Source: Fibrobacter sp.
GTDB lineage: Bacteria > Fibrobacterota > Fibrobacteria > Fibrobacterales > Fibrobacteraceae
Reading direction: 5' to 3'
DNA length: 64,000 nt
Assembly (NCBI RefSeq): GCF_017551775.1
Contig: NZ_JAFZKX010000043.1
Location: forward strand, 1 to 64,000
The notes under the pieces are model-generated. The model did no database searches. It had not been told where the DNA came from and saw nothing but the letters and a program-made list of their open reading frames with translations. The stretch's first letter is position 1. Each line of letters opens with the position of its first letter. Shown here in pieces: positions 16,251 through 23,537 of this stretch. A program made the position numbers and the translations under genes.

Positions 16251-17366
16251 CTACAGTTTCGTAGCGGGCTTGATGCAGTTCTTGTCGACCTTGTTCAGGA
16301 GCGCATCGATGGTGCGCGTCTCGGAAGTGCCGTATTCGGCCCAATGAATGCTGAAAGTGATTGGCCACGGACCGTCCGTAAAGTCCTGGTTCTCGGCGCT
16401 TGCCGCGATAGCCTTGTTCGTGAAATTCTCTATTTCGGAGAAATCGGAGCATTCGGCGACGATGGCGAATGTCGCCTTTTCGTAGTATGCGATGAAAAGA
16501 CCGCGTCCGGAGCACTGCCGGCGCAAGAAGTCCGCCATTTTCTTGAGCGCGATGACGCCCGTGACCTTGCCGTGGAGCTTCTGCATCGTCTTGAAGTTGT
16601 CTATCTCGATTTTGATAAGGAAGAGCCTCTTGGCGGGGTTCTGACTCTGCGTTATTGTCTCCAGGTAAGACGAGAATTTGTTCGTGTTGTTGAGCCCGGT
16701 CGTTATGTCGATGGTGATGTTCTGGTTGGTCTTGAACAGGTAGAGGAACAGGGTGATGACGACGAATGCCGGGGACGTGATGGGGATGTAGTAGAACTTC
16801 GCCTGCAAAATTAGGGAGAACAGGGGAAGTATCATGGCGAACGAGAGCACATAAAGTTCACGCCTGCGGAACCTGTTGGTGCATTTTTTGGCCTGGGTGA
16901 GGCACAGGGCGGATGCCGAGACGATGTACACGACGGAAAGGATGTTCAGGAGGCCCCATATGACCGGATGCAGGATGATGGGCGTGACATTCAGGTGCAT
17001 GAATGTTTCGACTATGGTGATGCCGCTGAAGATGATGCTCGGGAAAATGATGGGGATTAGCCATTTCCGCAACATGTAGGGGTTTGCGGATGTCGTATAG
17101 AATACGGACAGGAACCAGCTGCAGCCCATACAAATACAGGTGATTACCTTGATGCTGTTGACAATCCTGATGAAGGGGACGTTTGTCGAGGGGATGAAGA
17201 GACCGAGCGAGTTGAGGACGCAGAAGGCAATGGAAAAATCGACCAACAGTTGGAAACCGTGGGCCGCCTTGTCCAGAATGGCACGCTCAGCGTTGCCGTA
17301 CCATATCATTGTTAGTACGATGACACTAATGATGTCTATTTCGATTATAAGAGATGTGAAATCCAT
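16251..17366 (-). CDS. Membrane protein with degenerate GGDEF domain
   Basis: 371 residues from ATG 17366, chosen because GGGGG lies 7 bases upstream and the protein then begins at the first membrane segment. About seven transmembrane helices occupy ~1-205. The rest follows a GGDEF fold: ITTGLNNTNKF replaces D-x-LTGLxNRR, IKIEIDNFK matches the first metal strand with one Asp changed to Glu, and YYEKATFAIV stands where RYGGDEFAI should be. The GG[DE]EF signature is lost, so it is probably not a diguanylate cyclase; it may bind nucleotide or signal by dimerising. It is convergent with batA and divergent from batB, splitting the usual bat operon. Confidence 0.75.
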   Translation of the reverse strand: MDFTSLIIEIDIISVIVLTMIWYGNAERAILDKAAHGFQLLVDFSIAFCVLNSLGLFIPSTNVPFIRIVNSIKVITCICMGCSWFLSVFYTTSANPYMLRKWLIPIIFPSIIFSGITIVETFMHLNVTPIILHPVIWGLLNILSVVYIVSASALCLTQAKKCTNRFRRRELYVLSFAMILPLFSLILQAKFYYIPITSPAFVVITLFLYLFKTNQNITIDITTGLNNTNKFSSYLETITQSQNPAKRLFLIKIEIDNFKTMQKLHGKVTGVIALKKMADFLRRQCSGRGLFIAYYEKATFAIVAECSDFSEIENFTNKAIAASAENQDFTDGPWPITFSIHWAEYGTSETRTIDALLNKVDKNCIKPATKL

Positions 17367-17551
17367 ACACATACCCCCAATAAGCAAAATATAACTTTTC
17401 TTTAACAACAATGTCATTTAATGATAAAAAAACTTAATTTTTGTGATTTTTTGGCAAATTAACGCAAAAATTGGGGCGAAATAGCCTGTTTTTTGTATAT
17501 TCAGGGGGGCGCGGGTTTGAGTCCCGTTGTTTTGCCCCTTTGGAGGATGCG

Positions 17552-18580
17552 ATGCGTTTTGCCGAGCCGAATTTTTTGTGGTGCCTGTTTACACTGCCGC
17601 TTTTCGCGCTTCTTTTCTACTATGCTTACCGCCGCCGTAAAAAGTTGGCTGCGCGGTTTGTGTCTCTCCCGATGCTTTCCAAACTCTCCACGAGCGTCTC
17701 TCCTTGGCGCAGGCTCGCGAAGGTCCTCATATTGCTGTTGGCTATCGCCTTCCTGTTCGTAGCGCTTGCGCGCCCGCAGTGGGGCCGCAAGATGGAACAT
17801 ATCGAGCGTCGTGGACTTGACCTTGTGCTGTTGCAGGATATTTCCCTTTCGATGCTTGCCGAAGACGTGAAACCCAACCGCCTCGTGCGCAGCCGTCATG
17901 AGATTTCCTCGTTCCTGGAGAGCCTTTCGGGCGACCGCGTGGGCCTTGTCGCCTTCAGCGGTGAAGCTCAAGTGATGGTCCCGCTTACGCTTGACTACGG
18001 TACCGTCCAGATGATGTTGCGCGAACTGAATCCGGGCTGGCTCATGCCGGGTACGAACCTCGAGAACGCCATCCGCAAGGGAATGAGCCTGTTCAAGAAT
18101 TCCGGAGGCGCCGGCAAGTATTCGGTGATGATCCTCATGAGCGACGGCGAGGAACTTGAGGCCGCCGCCGTGAACGCCGCGAAGGAAGCGGCCGAAATGG
18201 GCATCAAGATTTATACCATCGGTATCGGTAGCCGCGAGGGCGTGCCTATCCCGGTGAAGACGAAGAACGGCGAGGTCGCCTACAAGAAGGATATGCAGGG
18301 CAATATCGTGACGACGCGTCTCGAAGAAGGCACGCTGCAAGAAATCGCGAGCGTGACCGGCGCGCTGTATTTCTACGCGTCTCCGGGCGAGTTCCAGCTG
18401 CAGAAGGTGCTGAACGAAATTGCGAGTCTCGAGAAGAAGGAACAGGCTAGCGACCGCATGGAAAATTACCAGGACCGCTACCAGATTTTCCTCGGGCTTG
18501 CCGCCCTCCTGTTCCTCATAGAGGCAGTCGTGTCGGAACGCGGCCGCCGCCGCAAGCAACTCGCCGGCAGATTCAGCTAA
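17552..18580 (+). CDS. batB: BatB-like von Willebrand factor A membrane protein
   Basis: 342 residues from ATG 17552, with TGGAGG just upstream. TM helices lie at ~8-25, ~57-72 and ~312-328. The VWA domain has MIDAS D96-x-S98-x-S100, GTNLENA for the Thr loop and MSDGEE for the second Asp. After the VWA comes the typical Bat segment with KTKNGEVAYKKD. It should partner BatA at the inner membrane. A TATATT box at 17496-17501 gives it a promoter of its own, so it is expressed apart from batA. Confidence 0.88.
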   Translation: MRFAEPNFLWCLFTLPLFALLFYYAYRRRKKLAARFVSLPMLSKLSTSVSPWRRLAKVLILLLAIAFLFVALARPQWGRKMEHIERRGLDLVLLQDISLSMLAEDVKPNRLVRSRHEISSFLESLSGDRVGLVAFSGEAQVMVPLTLDYGTVQMMLRELNPGWLMPGTNLENAIRKGMSLFKNSGGAGKYSVMILMSDGEELEAAAVNAAKEAAEMGIKIYTIGIGSREGVPIPVKTKNGEVAYKKDMQGNIVTTRLEEGTLQEIASVTGALYFYASPGEFQLQKVLNEIASLEKKEQASDRMENYQDRYQIFLGLAALLFLIEAVVSERGRRRKQLAGRFS

Positions 18581-18693
18581 GGGTCTACGGTCTGGTTACT
18601 GGTCGCTGGTCGCTAGTTGCTGGATTTTCTGGCGGCAGGATGTTTGTTGCGGGTATGGCCCGCATGAATGTAGCGCGAGCGGTCTTTTATAAA

Positions 18694-18745
18694 CTAAAAA
18701 ACTAAAAGGTTCTGTGCGGACGCACAGAACCTTTTAGTTTTTTAG
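18694..18745. terminator. Perfect 25-bp bidirectional terminator palindrome
   Basis: CTAAAAAACTAAAAGGTTCT... (18694-18718) is the exact complement of 18721-18745 with 2 bases between. The GC core GGTTCTGTGCG is flanked by A on one side and TTTTAGTTTTTT on the other, so it works on both strands: for batB on plus and for the candidate RNA on minus. The 113 bases between batB and this palindrome contain imperfect TGGTCGC direct repeats and nothing else I recognise. Confidence 0.85.
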
Positions 18746-18840
18746 GAGGATAGAGAAGAGCCCTTCAGGTGGGTGTGTCTCTCTTGGAGACGGGCGGCTC
18801 GCCGAGGCGACACCGAGTAATAATCCACCGGAAGGGCTCT
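18746..18840 (-). ncRNA. Candidate structured small RNA of unknown family
   Basis: A closing stem of 11 bp (18831-18841 with 18756-18766) continues, after one mismatch, into 5 more bp (GGTGG 18825-18829 by CCACC 18768-18772). Inside are GTGTC/GACAC (18809-18813 by 18775-18779), GAGAC/GTCTC and GGCG/CGCC stems, so a branched fold is likely. Minus is preferred: a TATATT box at 18847-18852 puts the transcript start at about 18840, the base of the stem, and a perfect terminator follows at 18745-18694. I do not see SRP, 6S, tmRNA or RNase P core motifs. The fold also exists on plus, so a 5' leader element of the next gene cannot be excluded. Confidence 0.55.
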
Positions 18841-18846
18841 TTGACT

Positions 18847-18875
18847 AATATAAGGATTTTTTCCCGCACAGGATA
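18847..18875 (-). promoter_or_regulatory. Possible promoter of the structured RNA
   Basis: Minus-strand TATATT (18847-18852) with TATCCT 17 bases upstream (18870-18875). The -10 matches the box used in this genome; the -35 is weak. The spacing to the RNA stem is what a sigma-70-type promoter would give. Confidence 0.45.
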
Positions 18876-18982
18876 CCTGTACCGAAAAATTGTTATTCCA
18901 ACTTGGAAGAACACGTTTTTGAGAAAAATAGGCATCCGGGCGGTACCATCGCGCGTTGATGAAAAATCTATATTATAAGACG

Positions 18983-20539
18983 ATGCAAAAAGTTGAATTT
19001 ATTATTGCCTGTATGGGGTTCGGGCTGGCCGGCATGGTGGCATGCTCTTCCGGGCCCGCTCCCGAGACCGAGACTCCGGCGCAGTCTGCTCCCGTTGCTG
19101 CAGAACCCGCCCCGGCGCAAACAGCTTCTGAACCTGCGCAAGCGGCGCCTGCTTCGGCAAACGCGCTCCCTGCCTCGTACAAGGACATCCAATATCCCGA
19201 CTACAAGTACGTGGCTCCGTACCCGAAGGATTTCCGTGTGGAACTTGCCCCGGGCATCGCGGGCTACATCGTCGTGGATCGCAGCCTCCCGCTGGTGAAC
19301 TTCACCGCGTATTTCGAGAATCCGCGCGTGCCGACCGATATCAAGGACGAGGCCGCGAACGAAATCGTGGGCTCGATGTTCCGTCGTGGAGGCGGTGCGG
19401 AAATTTCTGCGCATGCGCTGGATGATACTCTTGAATTTATAAGTGCGGGCCTTTCGACGTCGGTCGGGACCTGGGTCTCGAGCTTTAGCGTGAACAGCCT
19501 TACCAAGGATTTCCCGACGATGCTCGACCTTGCGCAGAAGGTGGTTTTGAAGCCCGCGTTCGACAAGGAACAGCTCGAAATCGTGAAGACGAATTTCGTT
19601 ACCGCCTACGAGCAGCGTTTCGACACTCCGGCGAAGGTGCTTTCTTCGCTCCGGAACAAGGTGAACTACGTGCCTTGCCCGCGCCTGTGGGAAGCGAATG
19701 CCGACGAGTACAAGAAGGTCGCCGTTGCCGACCTTAAGCGCTTGTCGCAGGGTGCCTTCGCGAAAGGGCGCGTCGTTTTCGCTCTTTCGGGCGATATCGA
19801 CCGCGATAGCGCCATCGTGGTGCTGAAGGATTTCTTTGACCGCTGGAATGCGGAACCGGCGAAGCCTGTCAAGGGCAAGCCGCTGTTCGATGCCCCGACA
19901 CCGATTGCCTTCCTGAACAAGCCGGGAATCTATGTGGTGGACAAGGACATTACGCAGGCGAACATCTCGCTGAACCAGCCCTTCGTGAAGCGTCCGCATC
20001 CGGATTATTACCCGACGGCGGTCGCGAACTTCATTCTGGGCGGCGGCTCGTTCTCTTCGCGCCTCATGACGCGCGTGCGTAGCGATGAGGGTCTTGCTTA
20101 CCATATCAGCAGCCGCGCCGGCAACGACTACCGCGATACCGCGATGATCACCATCGGCCTGCAGACGAAGGTGGAATCCGCGGCCCGTGCGCTGGAACTC
20201 ATTTACGGCGAAATCGAGAAACTCGCGAAGGAAGGCCCGAGCGAAGAAGAACTTTCGATGGCGAAGAAGACGCTTGTCGAGAGCCTCCCGGGCGAATTCG
20301 ATTCTCCGGCTTCGACCGCCACCATCTTCGCGAAGAACGAGATGATCGGGAAGACGTTCGACCATTACCTCGACTACGTGAAGGAAATCAACGCCGTTAC
20401 CGCGGAACAGGTGAAGGCGATGATCGCGAAGTATTACGCGAAGGACAAGATGACGATTTCGGTCGTGGGTCCGGTATCCAAGCTCGAAAGCCTCAAGCCC
20501 TTTACCGTGATTCCGCTTGACAGCCTTGATTTCAGGTAG
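18983..20539 (+). CDS. M16 (insulinase)-fold lipoprotein without zinc motif
   Basis: 518 residues from ATG 18983. A hydrophobic segment ends GMVACSS, a likely lipobox, followed by a long Ala/Pro/Glu linker (~25-65). The rest has the two-domain M16 fold: DFRVELAPGIAGYIVVDRSLPLVNF in the first half, and LGGGSFSSRLMTRVRSDEGLAY in the second, the well-conserved FxGGGxxSRL...RE.GLAY signature. The HxxEH zinc site is absent where it should be (KDEAANEIVGSMF), so this is the non-catalytic type of M16 subunit, which normally pairs with an active one; none is adjacent. TATATT at 18969-18974 ends 8 bases before the ATG. It leads the operon with the next two genes. Confidence 0.82.
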   Translation: MQKVEFIIACMGFGLAGMVACSSGPAPETETPAQSAPVAAEPAPAQTASEPAQAAPASANALPASYKDIQYPDYKYVAPYPKDFRVELAPGIAGYIVVDRSLPLVNFTAYFENPRVPTDIKDEAANEIVGSMFRRGGGAEISAHALDDTLEFISAGLSTSVGTWVSSFSVNSLTKDFPTMLDLAQKVVLKPAFDKEQLEIVKTNFVTAYEQRFDTPAKVLSSLRNKVNYVPCPRLWEANADEYKKVAVADLKRLSQGAFAKGRVVFALSGDIDRDSAIVVLKDFFDRWNAEPAKPVKGKPLFDAPTPIAFLNKPGIYVVDKDITQANISLNQPFVKRPHPDYYPTAVANFILGGGSFSSRLMTRVRSDEGLAYHISSRAGNDYRDTAMITIGLQTKVESAARALELIYGEIEKLAKEGPSEEELSMAKKTLVESLPGEFDSPASTATIFAKNEMIGKTFDHYLDYVKEINAVTAEQVKAMIAKYYAKDKMTISVVGPVSKLESLKPFTVIPLDSLDFR

Positions 20540-20552
20540 GCGCAGGATAGGT

Positions 20553-21596
20553 ATGCAGAGAAAAGCCTGGACATATGCACCGCAGTTTATCGTCGCGATT
20601 CTCTTCGTGATGTTTTCGTGCGTAAGTTCTTTTGCGGGCGAATCCGAGAACATGCTCGGTGCCGATTCGGTGGTGCGCAACCAGCTGGTGAAAAAGCTTG
20701 GCAACGAAGACGACGTGCGCGCGCTCTGCTCTGGCCTCAAGAAGTGCCTTGACGTGGATTTCCGCGGGTGTTCCGCGGGCGATAAGCATCCCTGGCCGCA
20801 CCTCAAGTACGACAACGAATACTGCGGTGTGTTCCGCGAGGTGGTGAAGCGCGGGTTCGAACCCAAGCCGGGTGTACCGATGGCCGAAGAAGTCTTTGCG
20901 AGGCTCGGCCGCAGGTACAGGGCCGTTTACGAGAACAAGGGAACGCTCATGCTGGGCGAGAACGTCATCAACTACCTGTTTGACAACATGCCCTTCACGG
21001 CCGACCTCATCAATGCGTATCTCGGGACGAACTACGAACTCGAATACACGAGCAAGAACCGCCGGTATTTCCGGGGGAGCAACGGCAGGAGCCTTTCGGG
21101 CGAGTTCTACTGGGCGCTGCAGGACAGTGCGGGACAAAAGCTCGGCATGCGCTACATGTTCTTCGGGTACGGACATGCGAAGGTCCTCAAGTGGTCGTTG
21201 CATGGAACCGCCATCGCATTCCTGGACATGGACGAAACTTCGGACAAGCACATTAATTACAAATTAACGGCAATCGTGTTTCCCGGCAATACCGTGCTGA
21301 ATTCCATCATGCAGATGCAGGTTTTCAAGAACGTGGTGAACGACAAGATCGACCACATCGTGAGTGACATCAAGAAGTCATCGGGCCGCTATTTTGGCGG
21401 CGACAAGGAACCGATGCTCAATAACGCGAAATTGAAGTCTTTTGACAACGTGCAGTACGTAATCGATTTCGAAAACGTGGTGAACGGAGCCCCGTGGAGA
21501 TTGGGTGATTTCGAAAAGTTGAAGAAGGAACGCGAGAAGCAGAGGCTCGAAAGCGTTCCCATAAAAGTTGACGATACAAGGATCCAGACAAAATGA
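20553..21596 (+). CDS. Exported protein of unknown function
   Basis: 347 residues from ATG 20553, 13 bases after the M16 gene. A signal peptide ends SSFAG. I recognise no family. It has four Cys in the first 80 residues (LCSGLKKCLD, RGCSAGD, EYCGVF) that may form disulfides, a central aromatic-rich part (YYWAL, MRYMFFGYG, HGTAIAFLDMDE) and a charged C-terminal helix rich in Lys and Glu. The stop overlaps the trmH start by 4 bases (ATGA), so translation is probably coupled. An envelope role is inferred only from export. Confidence 0.7.
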   Translation: MQRKAWTYAPQFIVAILFVMFSCVSSFAGESENMLGADSVVRNQLVKKLGNEDDVRALCSGLKKCLDVDFRGCSAGDKHPWPHLKYDNEYCGVFREVVKRGFEPKPGVPMAEEVFARLGRRYRAVYENKGTLMLGENVINYLFDNMPFTADLINAYLGTNYELEYTSKNRRYFRGSNGRSLSGEFYWALQDSAGQKLGMRYMFFGYGHAKVLKWSLHGTAIAFLDMDETSDKHINYKLTAIVFPGNTVLNSIMQMQVFKNVVNDKIDHIVSDIKKSSGRYFGGDKEPMLNNAKLKSFDNVQYVIDFENVVNGAPWRLGDFEKLKKEREKQRLESVPIKVDDTRIQTK

Positions 21597-22255
21597 GCGA
21601 AAACGTGAAAGAAGATCTCGAATCCCTCCTGGCCCGTGTCACCGAACGGCGCCGTGAACTTTTGACCGGCGTGGTGAACCGCCGCACGAGGCACTTTTGC
21701 ATGGTGCTCGAAGACCTTTTCGACCCGCACAATATTTCGGCCGTCATCCGTACCGCCGAAGTGTTCGGCCTGCAGGACGTGCACATCATCGAAGAGGATA
21801 ACGCCTACAGCGTGAACAAGTCCATCTTGAAGGGCAGCTACAAGTGGATGAGCCTGTACTTGTACAAGAAGCGCATGCTCTGCATGGAAAAGCTCCGCGC
21901 GAAGGGCTACAAGATTGCGGTTGCGAGCACGAACACCACGAATTCCGTGCTGGACCTCGACCTGAGCCAGCCCACCGCCTTCTACCTCGGTAGCGAATTC
22001 CACGGGAACCATCCGGATACGCTCGCCCATGCCGACTACGAATTCAAGCTGCCGCAGTACGGCATCACCGAATCGATGAACGTTTCGGTCGCGGGCGGCG
22101 TGCTCATGACCTACCTCGACGTTTATATGCAGAAGGAAGGCCGCGAAAAGTTCCTGTTGCCCCCGGCAGAAAGGGATGCCCTGCTGCGCGACTGGCTCGA
22201 CCGCCACGTGAACGGCATCGAGAACAACAGCCCGATAGTGCGCGTGGAGGCCTAA
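21593..22255 (+). CDS. trmH: tRNA (guanosine-18 2'-O) methyltransferase, SPOUT family
   Basis: 220 residues. The SPOUT knot motifs are clear: motif 1 LFDPHNISAVIRTAEVFG with the catalytic Arg, motif 2 FYLGSEFHG, and motif 3 ITESMNVSVAGGVLMT. TrmH methylates the 2'-OH of G18 in tRNA D-loops using SAM. The N-terminal RRRELLTGVVNRRTRHF matches the basic tRNA-binding helix of TrmH. A sister function (rRNA 2'-O-methylation) is possible, but length and motifs favour TrmH. Start codon overlaps the preceding stop. Confidence 0.88.
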   Translation: MSENVKEDLESLLARVTERRRELLTGVVNRRTRHFCMVLEDLFDPHNISAVIRTAEVFGLQDVHIIEEDNAYSVNKSILKGSYKWMSLYLYKKRMLCMEKLRAKGYKIAVASTNTTNSVLDLDLSQPTAFYLGSEFHGNHPDTLAHADYEFKLPQYGITESMNVSVAGGVLMTYLDVYMQKEGREKFLLPPAERDALLRDWLDRHVNGIENNSPIVRVEA

Positions 22256-22348
22256 GGACCCGAAAAATGGCGAACATGGGCCAAAAATCCCCTTTTCGTG
22301 TCGTCCCTCGCCCGTGTGTCGCGGGGAAAAAACTAATTTGAACCTAGA

Positions 22349-23257
22349 ATGAAAAAGAATTCTGTCCTATACTTCTCTGTCGGCCTGGTCGTTCTCTTGG
22401 CTGTCGTGATACTCGTGTTCGGTATGTTCTTCCTGAACGAGAAGGACCCGCGCGAAACCTTCAATATTTTCTATCTGCGCTTTACCCAGGTGAGTACCCT
22501 GGTGCTCGACGACCCCGTGAAGGTCAATGGCGTCAAGATGGGTAAGGTAGAGGACATCAGCCTGGCCGGTCACCGCGTGGTGGTGCGTATCCGCCTGCGT
22601 ACCGACGTGAAGATCCCGAAGGATTCCGAAATTCGCGTCCAGAACATCGGTATCATGGGTGAACGCCAGATTGGCATGATTTTAGGTGATGCCCAAAGCT
22701 ACTGGGCACCGGGCGATACCATCAACGGTCAGTTTGATTCGGGTATTGCCGAAGCGCTCGGGCTTGCCGGCGAAGTTTGCGATAGCACGAAGGTTCTGCT
22801 TGAATCCGTGAAGGCGGCCTTGAACGGCACTATCGCGAGTCCGGATTTCCAGGAGCGTTTCCGCACCATCCTTACCAAGGCGGAATCTTTGGAAGACCGC
22901 CTGATGGTCATGGTCAACACGACCGATCCGCAGCTCAAGAAGAGCCTGAACAACTTGAACGAGGTGATGGGCAAGGTGGATGCGCTCGTGGATGGAGTCA
23001 AGCCGCCTATAGACGGCCTGTTTGCCAATGCCGACAAGGTCATCGGGAATGCCGACGGCCTGATGAACGAACTTGAGGGTGTTACCAAGCACCTGGATGA
23101 ACTGATTGCCAAGGTGCAATCCCGTGACAATACGGTCGGTATACTTTTGTCCGACAGGAAGCTGCACGACGACCTGGTCAAGACGGTTCATTCGGCGGAT
23201 AGCCTGTTCCGCGTGATTCTGCACGACGGGCTTGATGTCAATGTGGATTTCTTCTGA
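22349..23257 (+). CDS. mlaD: MlaD-type MCE-domain protein
   Basis: 302 residues: one N-terminal membrane helix (~8-28), one MCE domain (~38-115, with VKVNGVKMGKVEDI and IRVQNIGIMGERQI) and a long helical C-terminal part containing FANADKVIGNADGLM-type repeats that probably form the periplasmic tunnel. MCE proteins carry lipids between inner and outer membranes with an MlaE permease and MlaF ATPase. Neither partner gene is in the window, so they must be elsewhere. The ptsH start is 7 bases downstream. Confidence 0.87.
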   Translation: MKKNSVLYFSVGLVVLLAVVILVFGMFFLNEKDPRETFNIFYLRFTQVSTLVLDDPVKVNGVKMGKVEDISLAGHRVVVRIRLRTDVKIPKDSEIRVQNIGIMGERQIGMILGDAQSYWAPGDTINGQFDSGIAEALGLAGEVCDSTKVLLESVKAALNGTIASPDFQERFRTILTKAESLEDRLMVMVNTTDPQLKKSLNNLNEVMGKVDALVDGVKPPIDGLFANADKVIGNADGLMNELEGVTKHLDELIAKVQSRDNTVGILLSDRKLHDDLVKTVHSADSLFRVILHDGLDVNVDFF

Positions 23258-23264
23258 GGAAACG

Positions 23265-23537
23265 ATGATAGAGAAGGTTCTCAAAGTCACGAATAAGCTT
23301 GGAATTCATGCAAGGCCCGCCGGGATGATTGTCGATATCACGGGCCCTGCGAAAAGCGACGTCACCATCGAGTTCGACGGCTCCAGGGCGAATGCCAAGA
23401 GCATCCTGAACGTCATGATGCTCGCTATTCCGGTCGGGTCCGATGTCCTGTTCGAAGTGGACGGCGAAGACGAACAGGAAGTGGTACAGAAACTGGAAAC
23501 GCTCTTCCATGACAACTTCAACGAAGAACCCTGCTGA
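23265..23537 (+). CDS. ptsH: Phosphocarrier protein HPr
   Basis: 90 residues from ATG 23265, with GAGGAA upstream. The phospho-accepting H15 is in LGIHARPAG, and S46 in ANAKSILNVM sits where HPr kinase would act. It takes phosphate from enzyme I. No sugar-specific EII gene is nearby. Its placement between mlaD and a lytic transglycosylase gene suggests a regulatory or envelope-linked role, which is inference. The enzyme I gene overlaps its end by 29 bases. Confidence 0.95.
   Translation: MIEKVLKVTNKLGIHARPAGMIVDITGPAKSDVTIEFDGSRANAKSILNVMMLAIPVGSDVLFEVDGEDEQEVVQKLETLFHDNFNEEPC

Noticed and set aside
16245-16276. Hairpin at the end of the GGDEF-like gene as a terminator
   Set aside because: The stem overlaps the coding end and no T run follows on either strand.
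18600-18642. TGGTCGC-like direct repeats as a CRISPR or tandem array
   Set aside because: Only a few imperfect, very short units without spacers or cas genes.
18756-18841. Structured element as SRP, 6S or tmRNA
   Set aside because: No SRP GGAAGGAAGCAGCC-type loop, no 6S-like long bubble, no tRNA-like ends; left as an unknown RNA.
18769-18978. 69-codon plus frame across the structured RNA
   Set aside because: Composition follows the RNA stems, no ribosome site and no homologous motif.
18968-20866. Long open frame on minus across the M16 gene
   Set aside because: Antisense shadow with Arg/His-rich, low-motif sequence; the plus strand has a signal peptide and family motifs.
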